Shown piece by piece: positions 26,147 through 36,086 of a stretch of DNA of 64,000 nucleotides. How positions within the stretch are numbered: position 1 is the stretch's first letter; each line of letters starts with the position of its first letter. The stretch is from NCBI GenBank assembly GCA_902762905.1, contig CACWQE010000013.1, positions 1 to 64,000 on the forward strand, in the 5' to 3' direction. This DNA comes from an uncultured Lachnospiraceae bacterium (GTDB taxonomy: Bacteria > Bacillota > Clostridia > Lachnospirales > Lachnospiraceae). Position numbers and translations under genes: made by a program. The notes under the pieces were generated by a model, which ran no database searches, was not told the origin of the DNA, and worked only from the letters and a program-made list of their open reading frames with translations.

Positions 26147-27052
26147 ATGGACATTACCTATGATTATTATCGCATATTCTACTATGTAGCCAAATATAAG
26201 AGCTTTACCCGGGCCGCTACGGTTCTTATGAACAACCAGCCTAACATCAGCCGGGCTATGAATAACTTGGAAAAACAATTAGGCTGTACGCTGTTTCTAC
26301 GTTCAAATCGTGGAATCAGTCTCACACCGGAAGGAAAGAAGTTGTATAACCACGTATCCGTGGCTTATCGCCACCTTCAGGCAGCAGAATTGGAATTATC
26401 CGGTTCCAATACCTTAGAAAGCGGCAATGTAACGATCAGTGCAAGCGAAACCGCATTACATGGCATCCTGTTAGACGTCCTTCGCGACTTTCATAATGCC
26501 TACCCGAGTATTCACATCCACATTCTAAGTCATACCACACCAGAAGCGATTCAGACGGTTCGAAGTGGTCTGGCAGACTTCTGTGTTGTCACTTCTCCGA
26601 TGAGAGTCCGCCGTCCATTTAAGGAAACCGTTCTTATGGAATTTCACGAAGTATTAGTCGGCAGCCTCAAATACGAAGATCTATCCCAAAAGAAAATGCG
26701 GCTTCAGGATCTGCAGCAATATCCTATGGTCTGCTTAGGTCGTAATTCCATGACCTACAGCTATTTCTCTGAACAATTTCTGAAGCGTAAATTAGTGCTC
26801 GATCCTGAGGTTGAAGTTGCAACTTCGGAACAATTAATCCCTATTATTACGCACGATCTGGGAATTGGCTTCATCCCGGATTTTCTTTCCCGGGAGCCGC
26901 TCAAAGAGGGCGTCATTATCGAGATTCCACTGAAAGAAAAACTTCCTCCAAGACAAATCTGTCTGGTAGAAGATTCCGGTCATGCACTTAGTGTAGCCGC
27001 TACCAAACTAAAACACATGCTGGTTGCTGCTCATTCAATAGAAGATTTATAA
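26147..27052 (+). CDS. LysR-family transcriptional regulator
   Basis: The 301-residue protein has the LysR helix-turn-helix (YYRIFYYVAKYKSFTRAATVLMNNQPNISRAMNNLEKQLGCTLFLRSNRGISLTPEG compressed into residues 5-62) and a two-lobed effector domain with VTISASETALHGILLDVLRDFHNAYPSI near 95. The effector is unknown. ATG 26147 is preceded by GGAGGGA; the frame is open to TTG 26105, but that overlaps the intergenic palindrome. It is transcribed away from the ATP synthase operon, the usual arrangement for a LysR protein and a target, though an F-type ATPase would be an unusual target. Confidence 0.9.
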   Translation: MDITYDYYRIFYYVAKYKSFTRAATVLMNNQPNISRAMNNLEKQLGCTLFLRSNRGISLTPEGKKLYNHVSVAYRHLQAAELELSGSNTLESGNVTISASETALHGILLDVLRDFHNAYPSIHIHILSHTTPEAIQTVRSGLADFCVVTSPMRVRRPFKETVLMEFHEVLVGSLKYEDLSQKKMRLQDLQQYPMVCLGRNSMTYSYFSEQFLKRKLVLDPEVEVATSEQLIPIITHDLGIGFIPDFLSREPLKEGVIIEIPLKEKLPPRQICLVEDSGHALSVAATKLKHMLVAAHSIEDL

Positions 27053-27098
27053 ACCACATCAGGGAATCATTCGCATTCCTTGATGGCTATATACGGAA

Positions 27099-27135
27099 AA
27101 AGAACCAGTCCGGTTAATACACCACCTGGTTCTTT
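27099..27135 (-). terminator. Terminator overlapping the end of the diguanylate cyclase gene
   Basis: Stem AAAGAACCAG / CTGGTTCTTT with the stop codon (27114-27116) in its loop; on the minus strand it is followed by CTTTTTCC-like T-rich sequence. A second hairpin, GGGAAT/ATTCC at 27058-27084, could end the lysR transcript. Confidence 0.7.
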
Positions 27136-28229
27136 CCATTATTCTTTCCTTTATACAAATTCTTGTCAGCCTGCTCGATCAATGCACGGATATTCGTTCC
27201 ATCCTTATAGGTCGCAACACCAAGCGTTACTGTAACAATAAACTTTGTGTCCTTGTACCATCCCCGCCTTGCTGCAATCTCTCGGCGTATCCGCTCTGCA
27301 ACCCGTACAGCCATCTCTTCATCCGTCCGGATCAGAATAAGCATCTCTTCTCCACCCCATCGGCATACCGCATCATTCTCCCGCACATTACCCGAAATGA
27401 TATTCGCAATCGTAACCAAAACCTCATCGCCACAATCATGTCCGTATGTATCATTAATCTTCTTGAAGTCATCAATATCAGTCATGATCAGACAAAATGT
27501 CTCTTGTCCTTTACCTGCCGCATGCATAGCCCGATGCAATTCATCATGCATACTTCTTCTATTCAACAGATGAGTAAGTGGATCGAATCTTGCAATCTCC
27601 TCCAATTCTGAATTCTCCTGTTCTAACCGCTTCTGCATATAGCGGATCTCCAAAGAAAACAAAATGGAAAAAAGAAACAGCATCACAAATGCAACCATGG
27701 TATTAAAATAATAAAAATACGATGCTGCTCTTGCATTGTTATACTGTGCAAATATCGGTGGTACTTTGCTGCTTACCGCAAGCATTACCATATAACAGAC
27801 CGTAACAATAACAGAAGTCAATATCGGCATTCCAATATTCCGCAACCGGTTCTTCATCGTATACGACAGATAAAAAGATACCGGAACCAATGCAATCGTA
27901 TAAAGCATAAATCCCCAATCCCATCCTAACAAAATAGACGCTGCACAGGAATGAAATAAGATCTCAATCACAGACGATATATATATGAATCCATATTGCT
28001 TCTTTCTCAAACTCACAAAACAATGATACAGATAGAACAATGTTATAAATACATTGTACCAGCATAATGGCATAATACCACATATGGCAAATGCGATTGT
28101 AAAGTGAAAATGTACTAATACCACTCCAAAACAGATCACTACATACTTCGCATTCGAACTGATCGTACGCATACCACTGAAGATCTGTCTTACCGCATGA
28201 TATAATTGTTCCACAATCCTTTCCCCCAA
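27114..28229 (-). CDS. Membrane-bound diguanylate cyclase (GGDEF)
   Basis: The N-terminal 205 residues carry about six membrane segments, followed by a coiled linker (RYMQKRLEQENSELEEIARFD) and a GGDEF domain. The start is DPLTHLLNRRSM, the metal-binding aspartate is in MTDIDDFKKINDTYGH, and the active loop is GGEEM, so the G-G-E-E residues needed for catalysis are present and only the fifth position differs. The product-inhibition site R-E-N-D lies five residues upstream. It makes cyclic di-GMP from GTP. The start is uncertain: TTG 28229, or GTG 28214 which has GGGGGAAAGG before it. It has its own promoter at 28293-28321. Confidence 0.9.
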   Translation of the reverse strand: MGERIVEQLYHAVRQIFSGMRTISSNAKYVVICFGVVLVHFHFTIAFAICGIMPLCWYNVFITLFYLYHCFVSLRKKQYGFIYISSVIEILFHSCAASILLGWDWGFMLYTIALVPVSFYLSYTMKNRLRNIGMPILTSVIVTVCYMVMLAVSSKVPPIFAQYNNARAASYFYYFNTMVAFVMLFLFSILFSLEIRYMQKRLEQENSELEEIARFDPLTHLLNRRSMHDELHRAMHAAGKGQETFCLIMTDIDDFKKINDTYGHDCGDEVLVTIANIISGNVRENDAVCRWGGEEMLILIRTDEEMAVRVAERIRREIAARRGWYKDTKFIVTVTLGVATYKDGTNIRALIEQADKNLYKGKNNGKNQVVY

Positions 28230-28292
28230 TCCGAGGAATCATCCCCATATTGTATATCAATATATAATTATTTTCTCCTAATCATATAGTTT

Positions 28293-28321
28293 ATTGTAAT
28301 CCTTTTTTCATAATTTCTCAA
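28293..28321 (-). promoter_or_regulatory. Sigma-A promoter of the diguanylate cyclase gene
   Basis: On the minus strand TTGAGA and TACAAT are separated by 17 bases, just after the stop codon of the upstream three-VWA gene. Confidence 0.65.
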
Positions 28322-28331
28322 GAACTTTTTA

Positions 28332-31300
28332 CTACTCCCGCTCTTTTTTCTTTTGTAAAAGCTGGTTCATGTCCAGTGATTCCCTTTTTTGTTCCGTTGG
28401 TTTTGCAGTTCTTTCATCTTTTGATGTATCCTTTTTCTTCTTTCTCCTTTTTCTCTTTAATTCTTTCTCTCCAAATCGATCTCGTACCTTATTACTGCCC
28501 TTTTGTATTACATTGACGATCCACATCATGCCATTCCGAAAAAATGCATACATATCAATGGACCATCTTCGTATGATAATATCAAACAGGAAAAAGAACA
28601 TAGCTATAATCAATATCGGAATTGTAAGAGAGACTTTGTTTCTTACCTTGCTTAACTGATTGGTCCAGATAGAATCTTTCAAGGTAAGCATCTTTCCCTC
28701 TGCCTGCATCACAAAGTTCTCAAACGCAGCCTTATGATCACTGAACTGGTATTCCTGTGAATATTGATTGGCATATGCTGTATTATAAGCCTTCGTAATC
28801 GTATCTCCTTCCTGTTTCCGCATACTGATACTATACACACCAACCTCCCCGGCATCTATAGCCGCCTCATAAGTACCCGGTTTAACCGCTTCTAGTAAAA
28901 TTTCCTGTGATTGTCCATCTTCTTTCGTGACAACCGCATGAACCTCGGTATCCGTATCATATTCCGGTGTCTCATATGTCATAGTCACCTGATTTCCTTC
29001 CTTATTCAGCTCAAAAGAATCATTTCCCAACTGTGTGTCGGCAATCACATACTGAATCAGGTTAGACCATAAAAGCGGATATTGTTCCCATGCAGCAAAC
29101 TGAGCCGTCCATTCATTATTGGCATCACTATTCCAGGCGATCGTCCTTCCTAATCCATATTGCCAGATTGTAAGAATCGGATCTCCTTCTTCTGACTGCA
29201 ATATCACATCCGCTGCTGCCTTTGGTGTTGCAGCAACATAACCATACAATGGCGGGCATCCTTCGTCCATAATACCGGTCAGAATTTCACTGTCTGCCGT
29301 CACAATCGGATAGAATTCCTCATTTACCAAATATGTCTTCGTAGAAAGGTACACTTCCTGTGCAAAAATCCGTGGAATGGAATTATTCACATCCGTATAA
29401 TAGAACCTGCCTCCACAGGTATCTGCTATCTGTGTTAAAATATCCTGATCTGCCCCTTCGCCAACTGCTACGGTGGATACAGTAATATTATCCTTTGTGA
29501 TATCCTTTAATAGCTCATCATATCCGTGATATTCATCCTGTCCGTCTGTCAATAAAATGATATGTTTTATCTTTGCATCACTTTTAGCAATTTCTTTGTA
29601 CGCCTGCTCTAATGCCGGATAAATACTGGTTCCCCCACCATATCCGATTGACTGAATTTCATTCTCAATGGCATCTAAATCCGTTGCTGGTCCAATTGGT
29701 ACCGTCCAGTTATAATGGTCATCAAAGGCAAGTACACCTGCTTCATCAGTATTTCTCAACTCTGATATACCTGCAATCGCTGCCTGCTTTGCCAGATCCA
29801 ATCCTGTCACCGTTCCATTTTCTACCGATGGAGCACACATACTTCCGGACTGGTCGATCACCAGAGCCATTGCCATTTTGGGTATCTCCTTTTCTCCCTG
29901 TAGCTCCATATTTACCGGAAGAACCTCTTCCAATTCTGTATCTTTATAATTACCTAATGCGTAACTGTTATCGCCACCGATACAGATATAACCACCTGCA
30001 TAATCCTTGATATAAGACGGCAGTATTCTGGTAAAATCTGCTCTGAGATCATCATAATAGACATTCAGTGTAATAACTGCCTTATACTGATTCAGTTCAG
30101 ATAAAGAGCCCGGTACCCCACTTGGCGTAACCAGATCATAATCCATATTGGCTGCCTGCAATACTTTTTCAAATTCTTCTGCTTCGTGGTTCTTGCCTTC
30201 CACTAATAATATCTTAGGCCGGCTTTCTATCTGTGCAAAAGTTACATAGTTGTTATTCACTGTGATGGTGTCCTGTTCCGGCTCTATCACAGCCCGATAC
30301 TGTGCAATACTACCTTCCTCCCCCACGTCTTCAAACACAAATTGATTTGAACCCTTTGTAACATGGATCGACTGCTGACCTTTTGCAACTCTGCCCTGAT
30401 ACAAAGAGAGAATTGCATCCGTCTCAACATTCGATACAACCGATACCGTGACGTTATAATGATCTCCCGCATGGATCACCTTAGGCATAGTCAATCCATC
30501 TATATATACCTCATCGCTTTGTCCTATATTATCCGGCATCGTAATGACAGACAATGTAATTTCATTCTTCTTCAGTAAGCTGGTGCATGTTGTCATATTA
30601 CCATCATTCTCGCTACCATCCGTCACCAGCACCACCTGTTTCGCTGCCGCTTCATCAAACATCGAACATGCTGTCCTAACCGCCTTTTCAATATTCGTTG
30701 CAGTAGTCACCGGATAGGAAGTAAATGCCTGAAATGTCTTTTGTTCTGTCAGGAATTGTTCGACTGCTGTATCTTTCCCAAATGTCACAATTCCTGCAAG
30801 ATTGTGTTCCGGCATAACGCTAATCATCTTCGTAATATACTCTTCTACCTGATCGAGATTACCTTCCATACTATCTGACACGTCCACTAAGAAAATGGTC
30901 TCTGCCTTCTTCTGTTTCTTTGATATGGATACGCCTGCAATTGCCAACAGAACCAGACACATCAACAGGCAACGTACCACCAAAAACTGCTTCTTCTTTG
31001 AAGAATGCACCTGTAATGTGTACACCACCCACTCTGTCACAAGCAAAAGCAATACAACAATCAGTAAACTATTTCTAAGAACCCGTCCACCAGTTCTTGT
31101 ACGAACCGCCTGTCCTTCTATGACCGTATCTTTCATTGCAGTCACATTTGATTCACTTGCAGCCGGAAAATTATCAATTGGCGTTATATCTGTCCGATTC
31201 ATTTGCAGCAATTCTTCTGTCAACTGTGTCATAAAAATCGGGAACTCTGTCTTAAGTGCGACATCTGTATTATGAATATCGAACCCAAATACACCGATAT

Positions 31301-32678
31301 TTCTCTTCTCACATGTTCCATAATAGCCTGCTACTTTCCCATCCGCTGTCTGAATGACCGGATTTCCCCAATCCGGCAATGAGTAGGTTGTTGTCTTCGT
31401 AATCGCAAAAGAAGTATCCGTCACATAATCTGTGACCGGACTTTTGACAAAAGAAAGCCATAGATTGGTCTGTTCCGCTCCTTGGCTATCTCCTCCAAAT
31501 TCTTCCGGCACATCCGAATGAAAGAACAATAATGCAGCATTTTGAGGGATTATATCCCAGTCCATATCTTCCGGGATCTCTATTCCATCAAATACATACA
31601 GATCGTACGTTTCTTCTGCTGAGCAGGCAGCCGACAGGGAATCTGTCTTATAGACCGTTACCGAGTCGTCTAATGCAAGTGCCTTTTCCAGGAACACATT
31701 TCCCTCAGAGATCAACAATACCTTATGCTCTGTATTTCCAACAACTAAAATACTTTGTTCATTATCCGCCACTAAACTGTCCTTGTCGCTGAGCGATGCT
31801 TTTAACACAACACTTCCGTCCACTGGTATCTGCTGTGTATCAAAATATACTGTTTCACTGCTATTGGCATCTATCGTAACGGATTGCACCTGTAACAACG
31901 CATCATTCGCATATAAGCTTATGTCCTGCGTTACTGCTTGTTCTGTATCATTCGATACCTTGCATAATGCTGAAACTCCATCCGCCTCGATTGTATAGTT
32001 TACATAATCTAACGAACAGTTTTCCCCCTTTTGATAAACGGATTCCACGGTAACTGCTGCTTTGGAATCTTTCCTGTTCCAATCCTCTACATTAAATTGT
32101 GTATCTGTATACGCATATATTTCTACCGTATTCATGTCAGAGATCAAAGAATGTATCAAACTGTCAGCGTTCTCTAACGTACCGGTTTCATTCGTTACCT
32201 CTACCGACCGGATTCGTTTCTTTGCTGTTACCTTATCCGTTCCCTGATAGATCATCTCCGCTTCTGTGCCACATGACACCACCGTCACACGACTCTCTTC
32301 GCTCAATCCGTCCACAAGACGCACAGCCTTCTTCTTCGCACAATCCAACCGGCTCATACCCTCGTCATACTGATATTGCATACTTGCACTGTGATCAATT
32401 ACTATCACTACCTGTTCTGCACCTTTACCAGCATTGCGAATGGTAGGCGCCATCAATGCAGCAATAAGAAGAATCAATATTCCAATCTGCAGATACATTA
32501 ACAGATTATGCCGGAACCGTTCAAATGGCGTTCTTGCCTCCAGATTCCGATATACTTCCTGCCACAACAAAATAGACGAAAACGTCTGATCTTTCGCCTT
32601 CTGTTTTAATATATATAATACAATAACGATCGGCACCAGCACAAGAAATGCAAGAGGCCATATATTCTGAACCGTCAT
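28332..32678 (-). CDS. Giant membrane protein with three VWA domains and a GATase-like domain
   Basis: The 1448-residue protein starts like BatA (two membrane segments, residues 5-24 and 60-80, with a SILLWQEVYRNLEARTPF-like cytoplasmic turn). VWA1 has MIDAS motif DHSAS at residue 95. Two more membrane segments lie near 535-590. VWA2 has DVSDS near 597. A class I glutamine-amidotransferase-like domain (RPKILLVEG, then GGYICIGGDNSYALGNY) lies near 830-925, without a visible catalytic Cys-His-Glu set. VWA3 has DQSGS near 941. A last membrane segment near 1375 is followed by a Lys/Arg-rich tail. All three MIDAS motifs are intact. It is last in the MoxR/DUF58 operon and probably a metal-dependent adhesion or assembly scaffold in the envelope. 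Confidence 0.85.
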   Translation of the reverse strand: MTVQNIWPLAFLVLVPIVIVLYILKQKAKDQTFSSILLWQEVYRNLEARTPFERFRHNLLMYLQIGILILLIAALMAPTIRNAGKGAEQVVIVIDHSASMQYQYDEGMSRLDCAKKKAVRLVDGLSEESRVTVVSCGTEAEMIYQGTDKVTAKKRIRSVEVTNETGTLENADSLIHSLISDMNTVEIYAYTDTQFNVEDWNRKDSKAAVTVESVYQKGENCSLDYVNYTIEADGVSALCKVSNDTEQAVTQDISLYANDALLQVQSVTIDANSSETVYFDTQQIPVDGSVVLKASLSDKDSLVADNEQSILVVGNTEHKVLLISEGNVFLEKALALDDSVTVYKTDSLSAACSAEETYDLYVFDGIEIPEDMDWDIIPQNAALLFFHSDVPEEFGGDSQGAEQTNLWLSFVKSPVTDYVTDTSFAITKTTTYSLPDWGNPVIQTADGKVAGYYGTCEKRNIGVFGFDIHNTDVALKTEFPIFMTQLTEELLQMNRTDITPIDNFPAASESNVTAMKDTVIEGQAVRTRTGGRVLRNSLLIVVLLLLVTEWVVYTLQVHSSKKKQFLVVRCLLMCLVLLAIAGVSISKKQKKAETIFLVDVSDSMEGNLDQVEEYITKMISVMPEHNLAGIVTFGKDTAVEQFLTEQKTFQAFTSYPVTTATNIEKAVRTACSMFDEAAAKQVVLVTDGSENDGNMTTCTSLLKKNEITLSVITMPDNIGQSDEVYIDGLTMPKVIHAGDHYNVTVSVVSNVETDAILSLYQGRVAKGQQSIHVTKGSNQFVFEDVGEEGSIAQYRAVIEPEQDTITVNNNYVTFAQIESRPKILLVEGKNHEAEEFEKVLQAANMDYDLVTPSGVPGSLSELNQYKAVITLNVYYDDLRADFTRILPSYIKDYAGGYICIGGDNSYALGNYKDTELEEVLPVNMELQGEKEIPKMAMALVIDQSGSMCAPSVENGTVTGLDLAKQAAIAGISELRNTDEAGVLAFDDHYNWTVPIGPATDLDAIENEIQSIGYGGGTSIYPALEQAYKEIAKSDAKIKHIILLTDGQDEYHGYDELLKDITKDNITVSTVAVGEGADQDILTQIADTCGGRFYYTDVNNSIPRIFAQEVYLSTKTYLVNEEFYPIVTADSEILTGIMDEGCPPLYGYVAATPKAAADVILQSEEGDPILTIWQYGLGRTIAWNSDANNEWTAQFAAWEQYPLLWSNLIQYVIADTQLGNDSFELNKEGNQVTMTYETPEYDTDTEVHAVVTKEDGQSQEILLEAVKPGTYEAAIDAGEVGVYSISMRKQEGDTITKAYNTAYANQYSQEYQFSDHKAAFENFVMQAEGKMLTLKDSIWTNQLSKVRNKVSLTIPILIIAMFFFLFDIIIRRWSIDMYAFFRNGMMWIVNVIQKGSNKVRDRFGEKELKRKRRKKKKDTSKDERTAKPTEQKRESLDMNQLLQKKKERE

Positions 32679-32699
32679 CTAGAACCTCCTAAATTACTC

Positions 32700-33575
32700 C
32701 TATTTTCCAGTTAATACCCCGGAAAAACTCTGTAGCATAACTTCCGTAAGCGACGCATCTGCCGGCACACATATATACACTGCACCATAATGTCTTGCCA
32801 TTTTCTCCAATTCTTTACGAAAGTTCCTGAGTCGTTCCTGATACTTAAAAATGGCTGCATTGGATAACGTGATCTTAACTTTCTCTCCTGACTCTATATC
32901 TTTAAGGTTCAACGTTCCCTCATATTGTACTTCTAATTCCTCTCTCGCTAAGACCTGTACCAGACAGATTGTCTGTTTTCGATAAGCAAGATAACGAATG
33001 GCATCTTCGAGTCCCGCTGCATCTAAAAAATCACTAATTATAAATGACACACCACCAATGGATAACGGACATTTCTGAATCGCCGTACTTAACGTCGTTC
33101 TGCCCTGAAAAGAACTCGCACTCAGTTCTTCTAACACATGTGAAAATGCTGCCTTTCCCACTATTCCCTTTCCTATACGAATGGAATGATCGCCCAATTG
33201 ACACACATATACACGATCGAGATTATTCAGAACAATATAAGAAAGAGCTGCCGCAATCTGTAATACCATATGGGATTTGTGAGGTGCACCAAACGCCATT
33301 GATCCACTCGTATCCACAAATATATGAAAGATGCCCTCCCGTTCCTCCCGAAACTGCTTAATATAGAGCTTATCTGTCCTTCCATATGCATTCCAGTCAA
33401 TCCTACGGATATCATCACCCGGAATGTACTCCCTGTAATCCGAAAACTCCACAGACGAACCTTTGGCATTTGATTTGCGTGCACCGCTCATCCCCTGTGA
33501 TATGTGCATATTCAGATTCCATTGAAGTGTATTCAGTTTTTGAAAGAATTCCGAATCAAATACCTTATCGTTCAT
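32700..33575 (-). CDS. DUF58 domain protein
   Basis: The 291-residue protein has the DUF58 hallmark GSSVEFSDYREYIPGDDIRRIDWNAYGRTDKLYIKQFREERE at residues about 38-80, followed by a VWA-like region with HIFVDTSGSMAFG (DxSGS metal motif, residue about 88). It lacks membrane segments. DUF58 proteins are the constant partner of MoxR ATPases and VWA proteins and are thought to deliver clients or assist assembly. It lies 12 bases after moxR and 21 before the three-VWA gene. Confidence 0.92.
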   Translation of the reverse strand: MNDKVFDSEFFQKLNTLQWNLNMHISQGMSGARKSNAKGSSVEFSDYREYIPGDDIRRIDWNAYGRTDKLYIKQFREEREGIFHIFVDTSGSMAFGAPHKSHMVLQIAAALSYIVLNNLDRVYVCQLGDHSIRIGKGIVGKAAFSHVLEELSASSFQGRTTLSTAIQKCPLSIGGVSFIISDFLDAAGLEDAIRYLAYRKQTICLVQVLAREELEVQYEGTLNLKDIESGEKVKITLSNAAIFKYQERLRNFRKELEKMARHYGAVYICVPADASLTEVMLQSFSGVLTGK

Positions 33576-33587
33576 CTACGCTCTCCT

Positions 33588-34565
33588 CTATACCGTCTGT
33601 ATTGTACCTATAATGTCCCGTATTACCATATCTGCACGAACTCCATCTGATATCGCCTCAAAATTCAATGCTAACCGATGTCTCAATGCCGGATATGCCA
33701 CAAAGCGGATATCCTCAAATGACACGTTATACCGTCCCTCTAAAAATGCTCTTGCCTTTGCCGTCTTTACAATCGCCTGTACTCCACGCGGACTAGCTCC
33801 ATTTGCAATATATTTTTTCGTAATCTCCGGTGCATCTTCTGTCTCCGGATGTGTTGCCATAACAATTGACAGCGCATAATCCATTACCGCATCTGCAACT
33901 GGCATATCCCGGATAATACGCCGGATATTGACAATCTCCTCTCCATTCAACCGGGACTGTAACTGAATCTTATGATTCGTTACCGTCAGATCTAAGATTG
34001 CCTTCAGTTCTTCTTTCTTAGGAAATTCCACTAATACTTTTAACAGAAAACGATCCAACTGTGCCTCCGGCAAAGGATACGTGCCTTCATTCTCAATTGG
34101 GTTCTGCGTTGCTAATACCATAAATGGTGCTGGAAGTTCATATGTTGTCTTTCCTACCGTCACCGTCTTTTCCTGCATTGCTTCTAATAATGCAGACTGC
34201 GTCTTAGGCGTTGCACGGTTAATCTCATCCGCTAATACAATATTGGAAAATACCGGCCCCGGTTCAAACCGGAAGACATTATTTCCTTCTTCTTTGATAA
34301 TCAGATTCGTACCGGTCACATCCGATGGCATCAGATCCGGTGTGAATTGGATTCTTGAAAACTGCATAGCAAGCACATTGGAAATTGCCTTAACCAGCTC
34401 TGTCTTGCCAAGTCCGGGAACACCTTCTAACAAAACATTCCCATCTGCTAAAATGGCAAGCAAAACCTGCCGGATCACCTCCCGCTGACCTATGATTCCT
34501 CTTCCAATCTCTTCTTCACACGCCCGAACCCGTTCTATCATATCCTGTACTTCCACTGCATCCAT
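33588..34565 (-). CDS. MoxR-family AAA+ ATPase
   Basis: The 325-residue ATPase has Walker A GVPGLGKTELVKAI near residue 58, Walker B IVLADEINRATPKTQSALLEAMQE near 118, sensor 1 LATQNPIE near 155 and the arginine-bearing LPEAQLDRFLLK near 170, all as in MoxR. MoxR ATPases act as chaperones that mature metal-using or membrane complexes with VWA partners. GAGGATGAG precedes ATG 34565. The next two genes downstream are DUF58 and VWA, a standard MoxR trio. Confidence 0.94.
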   Translation of the reverse strand: MDAVEVQDMIERVRACEEEIGRGIIGQREVIRQVLLAILADGNVLLEGVPGLGKTELVKAISNVLAMQFSRIQFTPDLMPSDVTGTNLIIKEEGNNVFRFEPGPVFSNIVLADEINRATPKTQSALLEAMQEKTVTVGKTTYELPAPFMVLATQNPIENEGTYPLPEAQLDRFLLKVLVEFPKKEELKAILDLTVTNHKIQLQSRLNGEEIVNIRRIIRDMPVADAVMDYALSIVMATHPETEDAPEITKKYIANGASPRGVQAIVKTAKARAFLEGRYNVSFEDIRFVAYPALRHRLALNFEAISDGVRADMVIRDIIGTIQTV

Positions 34566-34584
34566 ATCTCATCCTCGCTTTCTC

Positions 34585-36066
34585 TTAATTCAACCCATCA
34601 AAATAATTCCGTATCTGCTTTTTTAATTTGGCCGGATAACTTGCACCATCCACCTGCTTATATGCTTTCTGTTTATATTCGGCTGATACTTTACCATAGT
34701 CTACTTTATTGCCTGCCACTGCATTTGACTGATCTGCTCTGGATTTCTGCATCTTCCCACTGTCATTCGCCTTACCAGTCAGATTATCATCTTCTCCAAG
34801 CGTTCCTTCCGGTATCGTAACCGTGTCTGTCGTCTTCCTGCTTCCTTCTTGTCCCATGTCACTTCCACGATTCCATCCACTTCCACTCTGATTGCCACCA
34901 TTACTTCCTGTGCCATTATTGCTTCTTCCCTGCGAATTACCATTTGCCGAATTACCGTTTCCTGTCCGTGATTCTGAATTCGAATTCTTTTGCCTTTTTG
35001 TACTGGAATTACTCTCTCTATTATCTAACGACTGTGAATTCTTCTGCGTAAGCTTGCTTGCACGATCTGCATTCTGCAACGACTGGGTAAGTGTTGCATT
35101 CGCTTTCACATAATCTGCCTCGGAATAATCCGACTGTTTATACTCTTCGATCTGCTTTTCTAATTCTTCTAAACCATTCGTCTGTGCATAGTCTTTTACC
35201 TTATCATATGCCAGTTTTTGTTCTTTCCCCTTTCCGTCCTTTGCCTGTTCCATTGCCTGCTTTGCATCCTGTGCCAGTTTCTTTTTCTGTTCTTCCTGTT
35301 CTTGTTCGATCTGCTTCGCCTGTTTTTGCAATGCCTTACGCAACTTCGTATCCGTAGTCTGTTCTGCCGTCTGCTGCATTTTCTTAAGATAGCGCTCCTT
35401 CACCTGCCGCAATTCCTTTGCAGATTCCACTTTGGCAAGCTCCTTTTTCGTCTGTTCCAACTGGTTCTGCACTTTCGCTATCTCCGTCTCTGATACAGAC
35501 TCTTTGTTCGTAAGCTGCCTTTCTACTTTCTCAACTTTTTCCATTTCCTTCTTTACTTCAACCTGCACTGCATGATGTTCTCTTGCATACTGTCTTGACG
35601 GAGAATCTAACAGATTGCTTCCCGCTAGCAACACGGCTAATAACAATAATACAAGCATTCTCTGAACCGATATCTTAAATGGAAACAATTTCGGAACCGA
35701 TAGATTCACAATCACTGCAACTGCATCCTGTTTTTGCAGCATACTGAATGGATCTTCCTTTCCACGCAGACCGAATGCTGTTGTAATCTTTTCCTGATAT
35801 CCTTTATTATCTGTCCGAAGTGCCGCCTGCTCCAACGTCGGTACCCGATGGATTCCCAATCCAATTCCAACAAGCACTGCACTTCCTAACACAATGCTCT
35901 CCACATAAAATGCATAATAAAATGGAATGAAAAGAGATAAAAAGGAGATGCCACAGGCTGATACCAGACCAATACAAGCTACATCACACAAAGTTCTCCG
36001 AACAACCTGTCCGCCTATCCTTCTTCGTACTTTATGAACAAACTTCCATATGATCTGATCTGCCAT
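34585..36066 (-). CDS. Membrane protein with long coiled coil and Asn/Ser/Gly-rich region
   Basis: The 493-residue protein has membrane segments near residues 25-75 and 125-145. Residues about 155-310 are a highly charged Lys/Glu/Gln coiled coil. Residues about 330-400 are an Asn/Ser/Gly-rich low-complexity stretch, followed by a short conserved-looking C-terminus (YPAKLKKQIRNYF). The outline resembles DUF4175-type proteins often found in MoxR operons, but I cannot confirm that family. GGAG lies six bases before ATG 36066; ATG 36072 overlaps that site. It sits between the ABC permease (20 bases) and moxR (19 bases) and so belongs to the operon. Confidence 0.75.
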   Translation of the reverse strand: MADQIIWKFVHKVRRRIGGQVVRRTLCDVACIGLVSACGISFLSLFIPFYYAFYVESIVLGSAVLVGIGLGIHRVPTLEQAALRTDNKGYQEKITTAFGLRGKEDPFSMLQKQDAVAVIVNLSVPKLFPFKISVQRMLVLLLLAVLLAGSNLLDSPSRQYAREHHAVQVEVKKEMEKVEKVERQLTNKESVSETEIAKVQNQLEQTKKELAKVESAKELRQVKERYLKKMQQTAEQTTDTKLRKALQKQAKQIEQEQEEQKKKLAQDAKQAMEQAKDGKGKEQKLAYDKVKDYAQTNGLEELEKQIEEYKQSDYSEADYVKANATLTQSLQNADRASKLTQKNSQSLDNRESNSSTKRQKNSNSESRTGNGNSANGNSQGRSNNGTGSNGGNQSGSGWNRGSDMGQEGSRKTTDTVTIPEGTLGEDDNLTGKANDSGKMQKSRADQSNAVAGNKVDYGKVSAEYKQKAYKQVDGASYPAKLKKQIRNYFDGLN

Positions 36067-36086
36067 CTGCATCTCCTACTTTCTAT

